Positions 9,431 to 17,084 of a stretch of DNA of 64,000 nucleotides are shown in pieces; positions within the stretch are counted from its first letter, which is position 1; every line of letters starts with the position of its first letter. A program made the position numbers and the translations under genes. A model generated the notes under the pieces. It had not been told where the DNA came from, searched no databases, and was given only the letters and a program-made list of their open reading frames with translations. Origin of the DNA: Amycolatopsis nalaikhensis (GTDB taxonomy: Bacteria; Actinomycetota; Actinomycetes; Mycobacteriales; Pseudonocardiaceae); assembly GCF_030264295.1 (NCBI RefSeq), contig NZ_CP127173.1:937501-1001500 (forward strand), written 5' to 3'.

Positions 9431-9623
9431 TACTACGGAAATACTACGTCGTTACTAGATCACTACTAGAAAATTGCGGAGCGGGCTACTACGTCACTAC
9501 TACGTCACCCTGTCGACCACCCCACTTCAAGATCGACAAAGGGTCTCGGTGAGCCGTGGAGGATGATCGCCTCTAGTAGCCTCTGAACTGCGGTTCTAGT
9601 AGTGACCTAGTAGTGACGTAGTA
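9431..9623. repeat. 11-bp iteron array in two facing blocks
   Basis: The plus strand carries 11-mers at 9431 (TACTACGGAAA), 9442 (TACTACGTCGT), 9453 (TACTAGATCAC), 9464 (TACTAGAAAAT) and, after a 12-nt gap, two identical TACTACGTCAC copies at 9487 and 9498. The reverse orientation follows: CGCCTCTAGTA at 9568, a 12-nt gap, CGGTTCTAGTA at 9591, GTGACCTAGTA at 9602 and GTGACGTAGTA at 9613. An 11-bp period puts each site on the same face of the helix. This is typical of iterons bound by a replication initiator, relaxase accessory or repressor protein. It sits in the divergent control region of the conjugative element. Confidence 0.85.
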
Positions 9624-9664
9624 GCCACGAGCCCCGGTGTAACCACCCCTGCGGTGAGCCGCTC

Positions 9665-9697
9665 CAAGATCACCTTAGACTCACCTAAAAGATCTTG
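9665..9697. promoter_or_regulatory. Inverted repeat in the transfer control region
   Basis: CAAGATC (9665-9671) and GATCTTG (9691-9697) are perfect 7-bp arms around a 19-nt loop that includes two CACCTTA/CACCTAA half-sites. It lies between the iterons and the rightward operon. It could be a protein site or part of an origin of transfer; the sequence alone does not decide. Confidence 0.4.
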
Positions 9698-9852
9698 AAA
9701 AATTTGCCGATGCGTGGTCCAGAACAGCGCGTCGAGCCTCGCGCGCCCGCGTTACACCGGCTTTCACAACTGGCCGAGACAGTGTATTAGAGGCAGCGCA
9801 CAACGCAGTGCTCGGTAACCGATCAGAAACGTGTGAACAAATCTGCCGAGAG

Positions 9853-9888
9853 CGTGTCCAAAAGCGGGTCGAAAAACGGAGTTCAGGG
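9853..9888 (+). promoter_or_regulatory. 36-bp box, copy B (ahead of the methyltransferase-like operon)
   Basis: CGTGTCCAAAA (9853-9863), 13 nt, CGGAGTTCAGGG (9877-9888). The blocks and spacing match copy A at 8439-8474 on the other strand. It ends 42 nt before the ATG at 9931, close to the 45 nt seen for copy A, which argues for a shared promoter or regulator site. Confidence 0.55.
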
Positions 9889-9930
9889 GTGTCAAACGCT
9901 CAGCACCCAACCCGCTGGAGGAGGCGCACG

Positions 9931-10932
9931 ATGTCCCCGACGCACGACTCCGACTCGCCTGATGGCCACCCGCCGGAGCACAACCAGTCCGACCCCACCA
10001 TCCCTATTCCGCTGCCGCCGACCCCGCGGACCGGGCGCCTGCGGACCCTGCGGCTCGCGTTGCGCCACCCGCGCCCGAGCCGCCCGAGCACCGTCTGGCC
10101 GTGCGCCCAAGACGAACCCCGAGAGGGCACCGGCCAGATCGCCAGCTGGCTGCTGACCGCGGTCGTCAAGATCGTCACCACCTACACCCAGCCCGGCCAC
10201 CGCGTCCTCCTGCTCGCCCCCGCACCGTTCGCTCCCGCAGCGACCGCACGCATGTCAACGGGGGTGCACAATCGGACGGCGCCCGGCCCGTACGCCGGCC
10301 TGCTCGAAGCCGCTTGGACCGTGGTCCGACTCGGCCGCGGCATCCAGACCCAGACCGCCGGCCCGCCCCTCGACACCATCGACGGGGGCACCCAACGGCC
10401 CGCCGTCGACCCGAGGTCGGAGTCCGAGTCCGGACCGCGACCGCACCCGGTCGGTCCGGACTCCGACGACCACTCTGGGCCGTCTGTCGCCAGTCGTCCC
10501 GACCCGAACCGCACGCCGACCGCGCCGGGTCCGGACCGCTTCGACTTGGTCCTCACGGCGGCGGAACCGCGCACACTCGACTGGCTCCAGCCGACCGCCT
10601 GGGCCGCGCTCCTCACCCCGACCGGCACCCTCGCGGTCATCACGCACAGTGACCGCTCCCGAGGTCGGCTCGGTGACCCCGCCGGTCCGTTGGTGACCGC
10701 CGCGCACCATGCCGGACTGCGCTACCACGACCGCATCGCGCTGCTGCGCGTCCCGATCCGCAACAGCGAACTCGCCCTCGGCGCGACCGCCTCGTACGGC
10801 CCGTTTCGGCCACCGCAGGGGCCGGCGGCAACCGCCGTCCGGCACACCCAGGTGCACGACGACCTCTTCGTATTCACCGGCCGGCCCGCCACCACCACTG
10901 CCGCCCAGAGGGAGGAGAGCTCCGATGTCTGA
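9931..10932 (+). CDS. Degenerate methyltransferase-like protein
   Basis: 333 residues. The ATG at 9931 follows GGAGGAGG by 6 to 9 nt. A segment KIVTTYTQPGHRVLLLAPAP aligns by eye with the VTYTHPGELVLDPACGAG motif of the next gene, so the two look like paralogues of a class I SAM-dependent DNA methylase fold. The glycine-rich SAM loop is lost (LLLAPAP), and no DPPY/NPPY motif is seen. The middle (about 130-205) is Pro/Asp/Ser-rich. Either a structural partner or an inactive paralogue is likely. It overlaps the next gene by 8 nt. Confidence 0.68.
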   Translation: MSPTHDSDSPDGHPPEHNQSDPTIPIPLPPTPRTGRLRTLRLALRHPRPSRPSTVWPCAQDEPREGTGQIASWLLTAVVKIVTTYTQPGHRVLLLAPAPFAPAATARMSTGVHNRTAPGPYAGLLEAAWTVVRLGRGIQTQTAGPPLDTIDGGTQRPAVDPRSESESGPRPHPVGPDSDDHSGPSVASRPDPNRTPTAPGPDRFDLVLTAAEPRTLDWLQPTAWAALLTPTGTLAVITHSDRSRGRLGDPAGPLVTAAHHAGLRYHDRIALLRVPIRNSELALGATASYGPFRPPQGPAATAVRHTQVHDDLFVFTGRPATTTAAQREESSDV

Positions 10933-11884
10933 CCGTCCCAGCGGGCCATGGCCGCTCCCCCTACCGCCGGGGGAGGAGCCACCGGTGCCGCCGCCCTCGG
11001 TCTGGCCGACCGGCCAGCGCGAGCTGTCCGTGCAACTGCGCGAGGCCGGTTGCGTGTCCGGCACCGAGACCGATCCGCACCTGATCCCGCCTGCGGTCGC
11101 CGCCCACGCGATCGTCACCTACACCCACCCCGGCGAGCTCGTCTTGGACCCCGCCTGCGGGGCCGGCACCGTGTTGGTCGAGGCGCTCCGCGCGGGCCGG
11201 CACGCTCTCGGTCTCACCCCGCACCAGCGGTGGTGGGCGCTCGCTCGTGCCAACGTCACCGCCGCCAAGGCGGCAGGCGCATGGCGTGATGGGTCGGTCC
11301 TCGACGCCCATCCGAAGGTGCTTGTCGGCATCCGCGCCGCCGGCCTTGTCGGCCGGGTCGGACTTGTCCTGACCGCGCTGCGCACCCCGGCTGACGCTTC
11401 GACGAGCAGTCCGGACCGCGACCCGGACACCGAACTCGACACGGCGCTCGCGGACCTCGCCGCGACGATGTCCTACTGCGAACCGCTGCTGCGCTCCGGC
11501 GGGCATCTCGTCGTTGTCGCCCGGCCCCGGCGCCACCCGGACGGCGCGCTGGTGGACCTGCCCACCCGGCTCATCACCGCCGCCGCGTCCGCCGGTCTCG
11601 CGCCCGTCGAACGGTGCATCGCCCTGACAGCCGCGCTGCGTGGCAGCCGCCTTGTCACCCGCGCGTCGTTCTCTGAACGCAGGGCCGTCGCTCGCGCACA
11701 GGGCGCTCCGGTCGCGCTCACCGCGCACCATGAGGTGCTCGTCTTCCAACTCGAACACGACGCCGAACTCTCCGCCGCAGCCGGCACGGCATGGCCCGGC
11801 CACACGGTCCTCGTGCCGCGGCAGCGCACCCGCCGCAGCAACAACGGCATCGCCTACGACCCGGACGGGAGGCGAGCCGCATGA
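10925..11884 (+). CDS. Class I SAM-dependent DNA methylase-like protein
   Basis: 319 residues. Motif I is clear: LVLDPACGAGTVLVEALRAG near residues 73-92, the SAM-binding turn of DNA methylases. The expected catalytic DPPY/NPPY motif is replaced by VGLVLTALRTP around residue 145, so adenine or cytosine methylation activity is doubtful. The start overlaps the stop of the degenerate paralogue, and the stop overlaps the next gene by ATGA, giving a tight three-gene operon. Methylase-like pairs of this type are common in actinomycete conjugative elements; possible roles are element maintenance or anti-restriction (inference). Confidence 0.75.
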   Translation: MSDRPSGPWPLPLPPGEEPPVPPPSVWPTGQRELSVQLREAGCVSGTETDPHLIPPAVAAHAIVTYTHPGELVLDPACGAGTVLVEALRAGRHALGLTPHQRWWALARANVTAAKAAGAWRDGSVLDAHPKVLVGIRAAGLVGRVGLVLTALRTPADASTSSPDRDPDTELDTALADLAATMSYCEPLLRSGGHLVVVARPRRHPDGALVDLPTRLITAAASAGLAPVERCIALTAALRGSRLVTRASFSERRAVARAQGAPVALTAHHEVLVFQLEHDAELSAAAGTAWPGHTVLVPRQRTRRSNNGIAYDPDGRRAA

Positions 11885-12678
11885 CGACCCGCCTGTACTG
11901 CCGCGAGTGCGGCTGGCACCCCGTGTTCCGGCGCAAGCGCACCGCGCTGCGCGCTGCCGCCCGCCACGAGTGCGCCACCACACCGGTGGCCCACACCACG
12001 CCGCGGCGATGGTCCTGGTCCCGCCTGTGGACATACCTGTGCGGCGTCTCGCCAGCCGCCCAAGAGAACGTCACGACCGATGCGCCGGAGACCGACAGCG
12101 CCACCGAGTTCGTCGACGCCCACGGCAACCGCATTCAGTGGGCGGTGCTCGCCGCGCACCACGCCGAGACCACCCGCCGGGCCCGCCAGGCGATCGTCGA
12201 GATCGTCCGCGCCGGCTACCAGATCGGGCCCACGCCCTACGGCTATCGAGCCCTGCGCGTCCGCGTCACCAACCCGACCGGGCACAGCAAGCTGCGGGCC
12301 GTTCTGGTTCCGGACTGGCAGACCGCCGCAGTCGTCAAGCAGATCTTCGCCTGGCGCGTCGACCACGGCCTTGGCTTCGCCACCATCGCGTCGCGGCTCA
12401 ATAGCAACCTGCGCCAGTACCCGCCGCCGGTCCAAGCCGGACGGTGGACCGCCAAGGCCGTTCGGCGCATCGTCACCAACGTCAAGTACACCGGCCGTCA
12501 GGTCTGGGCTCGCACCACTGCCGGTCGCCCCGTTCCGGTCGAGCAGTGGGTCACCTCCGCACCGCACGTGCACGAACCGCTAGTCGACGAACGCACCTTC
12601 TACCGCGCCCAACCCAGAGCCCACGACGACCCGCGCGGTGCGGCGGAACTGGACGACTCACCACCGAGCGCGGCATGA
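11881..12678 (+). CDS. Recombinase-domain protein lacking the serine catalytic domain
   Basis: 265 residues. The middle (about 100-250) matches the Recombinase DNA-binding domain of large serine recombinases: GYQIGPTPYGYRALRV, VVKQIFAWRVDHGLGFATIA and RRIVTNVKYTGRQVWAR correspond in order to segments of the full recombinase at 15171. The N-terminal resolvase domain with its catalytic Ser is absent. In its place is a short cysteine/histidine segment (CRECGWHPVF, then RHEC), possibly zinc-binding. It is the last gene of the methylase-like operon (ATGA overlap). It may bind attachment-site DNA without cutting, as a directionality or regulatory factor; this is inference. Confidence 0.72.
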   Translation: MTTRLYCRECGWHPVFRRKRTALRAAARHECATTPVAHTTPRRWSWSRLWTYLCGVSPAAQENVTTDAPETDSATEFVDAHGNRIQWAVLAAHHAETTRRARQAIVEIVRAGYQIGPTPYGYRALRVRVTNPTGHSKLRAVLVPDWQTAAVVKQIFAWRVDHGLGFATIASRLNSNLRQYPPPVQAGRWTAKAVRRIVTNVKYTGRQVWARTTAGRPVPVEQWVTSAPHVHEPLVDERTFYRAQPRAHDDPRGAAELDDSPPSAA

Positions 12679-12860
12679 CTGCCCGCTGGCAGGCGCACTC
12701 CATCGCCGCGGCGACGGAGGTCACCAGCACCTGTTGGCACGCGGTCTCGATCGCGACCGTGCTCTGTCCCGCCGGGGCATGGTTCGTCGAGTTCTCCGTC
12801 GTTGAGGACCTCCGGCGGGAGGCCAGTGTCGCTGGACGGGATTCGTGTCGAATGTCCCGG

Positions 12861-13571
12861 CTACGCCGGGCGGAGCAGGGTCAGAACGCGCTCAGCGGTC
12901 TGCGCCGGTGTCAACTCGGCGGTGTTCAGCCACGCGCCCTCGTCGGCGAGTTCGGTGCGCATCTGTGCATCGAGATGGCCGAACACATGCGCCACGCTCT
13001 TGCCACCACGCGTCCGATCGCGCTCGACGCTGACCGAGATTGGTGGAGCCAAGACGACAAGTGTCAACGGTCGCGGCGCCAGGCTGGCACGAAGCGTGTC
13101 AATGCTGTGTCGATCCGGCACCGCGCCGTCCATGATCACAGTGAAGTCGTTGTCGTGGAAGTTCGCGGCCAGAGCCGCCGCGTTGCGCAGACCAAGCTGG
13201 ATCTGGTTCGGGTCACCCAAATCCAGGCCACTCACCACGAAGTGGTTCAGAACCACATCAATGTCCAGGTGCACGCCTCGCGCGAACCTGCGTGCCACGA
13301 TCCGCGCCACCGTCGACTTACCCGCACCGACCGGGCCGGACAGCAGCACGATCGTGTTGAGTCGCCCGCTCAGTGGCCCGGCCGCGCTGCCGGCTGCTAC
13401 CTCGGCGTCGGCCCGTACGCCACGTTCTCGCTGCGCGACGCCGGTCGGCACGACCAACCCGCAGCCGCAAGGGCACGCTGTCTCCGCAAGATCCGTCGTG
13501 GGTGTGGGCTCAGCAGGCTGACGGTTCACGACCGGCAGTATGCCGAAACCGATTCTGGCGACGCCGTTCAT
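12861..13571 (-). CDS. P-loop kinase/ATPase with N-terminal CPCGCG motif
   Basis: 236 residues. Walker A GPVGAGKST is near residues 78-87. A likely lid/Walker B region follows, with IVMDGAVPDRHS and later RDRTRGGKS. The layout resembles zeta-toxin, chloramphenicol-phosphotransferase-like or AAA small-molecule kinases, but the substrate is unknown. Residues 33-38 (CPCGCG) look like a compact zinc-binding knuckle. The start is 27 bp after the stop of an upstream HTH gene on the same strand, so the two form an operon. An HTH plus zeta-like kinase could be a toxin-antitoxin or stress pair, though no classical epsilon antitoxin is seen. Confidence 0.65.
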   Translation of the reverse strand: MNGVARIGFGILPVVNRQPAEPTPTTDLAETACPCGCGLVVPTGVAQRERGVRADAEVAAGSAAGPLSGRLNTIVLLSGPVGAGKSTVARIVARRFARGVHLDIDVVLNHFVVSGLDLGDPNQIQLGLRNAAALAANFHDNDFTVIMDGAVPDRHSIDTLRASLAPRPLTLVVLAPPISVSVERDRTRGGKSVAHVFGHLDAQMRTELADEGAWLNTAELTPAQTAERVLTLLRPA

Positions 13572-13598
13572 GGAGAGCCGTCAGCATCGCGGGCATCG

Positions 13599-13925
13599 TC
13601 AGTGATCGCCCGGCGGATCGACTTCGTCCTGCTCGTCGGCAAGCGAGACATCCTGCGGGGTGTCGATCCCGAACAGTTCGTTCGGCGTGCACCGCAGCGT
13701 CGTGCACAGCGCCTGCAAGGTCGCCACCTTCACCTGGACCGGCTGCTTCTTCATCAGGTCGGACACCGCCTGGAGGGACAACTCGAACCCGGCGCGTCGG
13801 ATGAGGAGCTCGCGCAGTTCCGTCGCGGCCCAGACGTCGCGGGAGGCCATGACCTTCCGCAGCCGCCACTCGATCTGCACCTGCTGCCATCCCCGTACTC
13901 GTCGCTCCGAGGCGCTCCGCGCCAT
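13599..13925 (-). CDS. Cro/C1-type HTH regulator (HTH_26-like)
   Basis: About 108 residues from ATG 13925. The HTH segment spans LRELLIRRAGFELSLQAVSD through ATLQALCTTLRCTPNELFGI, the family pattern of small XRE/HTH_26 repressors, with an acidic tail. An in-frame GTG at 14039 would add 38 residues that do not look like protein. Ribosome sites are weak for both. The palindrome at 14048-14064 lies just upstream and is a likely autoregulatory operator. It is co-oriented with the P-loop kinase gene. Confidence 0.7.
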   Translation of the reverse strand: MARSASERRVRGWQQVQIEWRLRKVMASRDVWAATELRELLIRRAGFELSLQAVSDLMKKQPVQVKVATLQALCTTLRCTPNELFGIDTPQDVSLADEQDEVDPPGDH

Positions 13926-14047
13926 CACCAACCGACGCTCAGTGTCCCCGACTGGCCGCAGAAGCGGCCCGCCGCATGTCCCGGCGTGTTCAGCAGACGA
14001 CCATCTAGACAAGCAACACTTGATACTTCTGCCTGACACTTGGCCTA

Positions 14048-14064
14048 CTAAAGTGTTACTTTAG
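14048..14064. promoter_or_regulatory. Palindromic operator upstream of the HTH gene
   Basis: CTAAAGT, GTT, ACTTTAG: perfect 7-bp arms around a 3-nt centre in an AT-rich pocket. It lies between the leftward HTH gene and rightward DNA with an ATG at 14069. Likely bound by the HTH protein (inference). Confidence 0.6.
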
Positions 14065-14517
14065 TTGGATGGCAGACCTAAGTACGGCTCAACAGAGAGG
14101 AGGTGCCTCGGCACCCATCACCTTCAACGCCATGCCGACGCGAAACCGTTCGCGGTCCGCGCCGGTAGCGATCTTCTGGACTCGCGTCGACGAGGTGATC
14201 CAGCACGAGTTCGGCAGGGCTCACGGTTCTGCCGAACGGCAAGAGTCCAGCACGGCCACGAGCGCCGGCCCCGCACAGGTGCACTCGGGGAGCAGAGGCC
14301 CGTTGGTCGTGACAGCTTCGGCGTTCCCAGCTCATTCAACGCACGTCATGGTGCGTGCCCGCATCGCCGCAAACCCACCTTCGCGCGGACCGGCGAGCGC
14401 AGGTGTCCACGGCTGGGAAGTGCCCGCTGTGTCGACGGTTTCCCTGTCGCCGACCAGCACGCCCGCGACCGTCCCCTGGCGAACAGGGACCTCGCGGAGC
14501 CGGGCGGGAGGTGCGCC
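14065..14517. other. Stretch without a convincing intact gene
   Basis: Open frames exist on both strands, but none has convincing protein composition. Between about 14400 and 14517, two plus frames together read AGKCPLC then DGFPVADQHARDRPLANRDLAEPGG. This resembles the small zinc-ribbon proteins often found before the next gene type, broken by a frameshift near 14430. The remainder may be a long leader. Confidence 0.3.
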
Positions 14518-14763
14518 ATGCGCCACCCACACCACACCCCAGAACCAGGCGAGCCCGACGACCCGATCCCACTTCGGCCACCCACCGAGCCGTCGAGCGC
14601 TGCCCGTCGACGGCGGGCAGCGGACGACAGGTGGGAGGTCGAACGGATCGAGACCGCACCCATGACGCCCGAGCAATACGAGACCGCCGTGTCGACGCTC
14701 GCCACCTTGATCACGCAGTGGCTGCGCGACACCCGAGATCAGACCGACGACCAGGCGGCCTGA
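14518..14763 (+). CDS. Small protein typical of recombinase neighbourhoods
   Basis: 81 residues from an ATG with GGGAGGT 5 nt upstream. The N-terminal half is Pro/Arg-rich. The C-terminal segment MTPEQYETAVSTLATLITQW resembles the short conserved tail of small proteins encoded just before site-specific recombinases in Pseudonocardiaceae elements (from memory of the pattern, not a search). No catalytic motif. It lies 58 bp before the recombinase-like small gene. Confidence 0.55.
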   Translation: MRHPHHTPEPGEPDDPIPLRPPTEPSSAARRRRAADDRWEVERIETAPMTPEQYETAVSTLATLITQWLRDTRDQTDDQAA

Positions 14764-14821
14764 GCCCTTCACCAAACCGGCGGCCGTCCACCCGAACTTG
14801 AGATACCGCAAGGAGCTGACC

Positions 14822-15079
14822 ATGTGGCGATCCGCAACCACGCGACGCACCAAGAAGGCTGCGATGAGCACGGCCGGCGGCGCCGTCCGCGTCTGTACCT
14901 ACATCCGGTGCGCCACCGATGAACCTCACCCTCACTCGATCGATGCCCAAGCCGCCACCATCCGCGCCTTCATCGCGACCCGGCAGGGCTGGCACCTGAT
15001 CGAACCCCTCGATGACACCGCGACCGTCGGCACCACTCAGACCGACTCGGCTCCGGCCATCGCGAACGCACCCGCGTGA
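14822..15079 (+). CDS. Truncated serine-recombinase N-terminal copy with mutated catalytic site
   Basis: 85 residues, starting after AAGGAGCTGACC. It is a diverged tandem copy of the first 75 residues of the full recombinase at 15171: RSATxxRTKKAAM and the VR-x2-Y-(V/I)-R block align without gaps. At the position of the catalytic RRS motif (R30, S31 of the full protein) it reads RCA, so the nucleophilic Ser is Ala. Everything after residue 75 is missing. The leader DNA is also duplicated. It could be decayed, or a dominant-negative dimerisation partner; it is open with a good ribosome site, which argues against simple decay. Confidence 0.7.
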   Translation: MWRSATTRRTKKAAMSTAGGAVRVCTYIRCATDEPHPHSIDAQAATIRAFIATRQGWHLIEPLDDTATVGTTQTDSAPAIANAPA

Positions 15080-15170
15080 CGGGAGCGCACCCACCCATCC
15101 CAGGCGCGTGAGCGATCGCTACGCGCCGCTTCAGAACGTCAGAAACGGAAATGCTGCAAGGAGTTGAGCC

Positions 15171-17084
15171 ATGGCGCGATCCGCAACCGCGCAGCGCACC
15201 AAGAAAGCCGCGATGACCACGCTGGGCGAGGACGTGCGGGTCGGCATCTACGTCCGTCGCTCAACCGATGACGAACACCAGCCCTACTCGATAGAGGCCC
15301 AAGACACCCGCCTGGCCGCCTACATCAACTCCCAACCCGGCTGGCGCCTGGTCAAACGGTTCCCCGACGACGCCTCGGGCGCCAGCATCGACAAGCGGCC
15401 CGGCCTGGCCAAGGCGATGGCCGCGGCCCGAGCCGGGCTGATCGACGTTCTGCTCGTCTACCGAGTCGACCGGTTCTCCCGCAACCTGCGCGACATGGTC
15501 ACCCTGCTCGACGAGCTGGACCAGGCCGGCGTCGTGTTCCGCTCGGCCACCGAGCCGTTCGACACCTCCACCCCGATGGGGCGGATGCTGGTGCAGATGC
15601 TCGGCATGTTCGCCCAGTTCGAGCGCGACACCATCATCGACCGGGTCATCGCCGGGATGGAGCGCAAGGCCGCCAAGGGCAAGTGGAAGGGCGGACGCCG
15701 CCCCTTCGGCTACACCGTCAACAAGGAAACCCACCAACTCGTCCCGCACAAGGAAGAGTCCGCGATCGTCCGGCTGATCTTCGACCTCTACATTCACGAC
15801 CGCCTCGGCGGCAAGGTCATCGCCCGCGTCCTCAACGACCGTGGACACCGCACCACCACCGGCGGCCGATGGTCGGCCTACCAAGTACTGCGCGTCCTAG
15901 CCAACCGCGTCTACATCGGCGAACTGAGCTTCCGCGACATCGTCACCACCGACTGCCACAAGGCAATCGTCGACCTGGACGACTTCGAGAAGGCCCAGCA
16001 GATCCTGGCCGCCCGCGGTGACGACTACAGCCACCGCGCCGCCAACGGCTCCGACTACCAACTCACCGGCAAGATGCGCTGCCCGAAGTGCAACAAGGCC
16101 ATGATCGGTACCCGCGCCCACGGCAAGACCAAGATCTACCGCTACTACACCTGCTTCAACAGGTCTCGCTACGACACCGACAAGTGCGACGCCACCCGCA
16201 TCAACGCTGACGCCATCGAACCCGCGGTGCTCGACGCGCTCAGCTGCTTCTACCGCGACCACTACCGCCTCATCGCCGACGCGGTCATCCGCGCCCAGGC
16301 TCAGCACCTCGCCGGAGAAGACAACCAGCGCGCCGAACTCGCCGCCGTCGAAGCCGAACTCACCAAGACCAACCAAGCCATCGACCGCTACCTCAACGCC
16401 TTCGAGAACGGAACCCTGGAGGAAGAAGACCTCGCCACTCGACTCGCCACGCTCAAGACCAAGACCAAGCAGCTCCGCACCCGCCGCGACGAGCTTTTCG
16501 ACCAGCTCACCGACGTCCCGCAGCCACTCCCGAAGGAAGCGCTCGCCGAGGTCGCCGACCACATCGCCGAGATCATCGCCAGCGGCACCGACAAGCAGCG
16601 GAAGGCCCTCATCGAGAACCTCATCGCCGAGATCAAGATCACCGCGGCCGACCGCATCATCCCGATCTTCCGCATCCCCCAACCACGAGCGGAGGACGCC
16701 ACCCTCAACACCGCAGAGGCCCCAACCGGGACGAAACCCCAGGTCAGGGCCTCCAAGGAAGGAGTTCGTGCAATGACTAATTTGGTGGAGCTAAGGGGAC
16801 TCGAACCCCTGACCCCCTCACTGCCAGATGCGCAAGGCCTTCTGACCTGCGGTTTTGGTGAATCCGCAGGTCGGCTGGGGCAGTCTGGGGCAGTTGAACG
16901 GACTTCAGCGCGGTTGAGTGCGGTTCTGGACGGGGCTTTGCCCCAGCTGTGCCCCAGTGAAATTAGTGAGAGGACTGGCCGCATTCGTCTCGAACGGCTG
17001 TGCGGCTGCACGCGGCCCGGGGGGCTGAAGCCAGCCGAGTCGCACCAAGTCGAGCGGCACTGCGCAGCCGGAGCCTCGCAATGA
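15171..17084 (+). CDS. Large serine recombinase (element integrase)
   Basis: 637 residues. An N-terminal resolvase domain (about 22-165) has catalytic Ser31 in YVRRSTDDE plus YRVDRFSRN and FAQFERDT. A Recombinase domain (about 190-290) follows, then a zinc ribbon with four Cys (CPKC, later TCFN and DKCD) and a coiled coil near 395-440. This is the large serine integrase class that joins attP and attB. The ribosome site AAGGAG precedes ATG 15171. The reading frame passes through a tRNA-Ala 3' fragment (16783-16827), so the last 100 or so residues (LVELRGLEPLTPSLP onward) are probably not native. It is the only intact integrase in the window. Confidence 0.92.
   Translation: MARSATAQRTKKAAMTTLGEDVRVGIYVRRSTDDEHQPYSIEAQDTRLAAYINSQPGWRLVKRFPDDASGASIDKRPGLAKAMAAARAGLIDVLLVYRVDRFSRNLRDMVTLLDELDQAGVVFRSATEPFDTSTPMGRMLVQMLGMFAQFERDTIIDRVIAGMERKAAKGKWKGGRRPFGYTVNKETHQLVPHKEESAIVRLIFDLYIHDRLGGKVIARVLNDRGHRTTTGGRWSAYQVLRVLANRVYIGELSFRDIVTTDCHKAIVDLDDFEKAQQILAARGDDYSHRAANGSDYQLTGKMRCPKCNKAMIGTRAHGKTKIYRYYTCFNRSRYDTDKCDATRINADAIEPAVLDALSCFYRDHYRLIADAVIRAQAQHLAGEDNQRAELAAVEAELTKTNQAIDRYLNAFENGTLEEEDLATRLATLKTKTKQLRTRRDELFDQLTDVPQPLPKEALAEVADHIAEIIASGTDKQRKALIENLIAEIKITAADRIIPIFRIPQPRAEDATLNTAEAPTGTKPQVRASKEGVRAMTNLVELRGLEPLTPSLPDAQGLLTCGFGESAGRLGQSGAVERTSARLSAVLDGALPQLCPSEISERTGRIRLERLCGCTRPGGLKPAESHQVERHCAAGASQ
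16783..16827 (-). other. 3' fragment of tRNA-Ala(GGC): likely att core
   Basis: On the minus strand the 45 nt start at an anticodon-loop sequence CTGGCAG and run through the 3' anticodon stem, a variable loop, the T arm AGGGG/TTCGAGT/CCCCT and TAGCTCCACCA. The 5' half is absent on either side, so it is not a functional tRNA. Pieces that begin in the anticodon loop and end at CCA are typical attachment cores. It overlaps the recombinase frame. Confidence 0.75.

Noticed and set aside
9431-9623. CRISPR array
   Set aside because: Units are 11 bp with no spacers and occur in two orientations; this is an iteron array.
14332-14871. Minus-strand frames over the small pre-recombinase gene
   Set aside because: No ribosome sites, and the plus frame at 14518 has a strong one.
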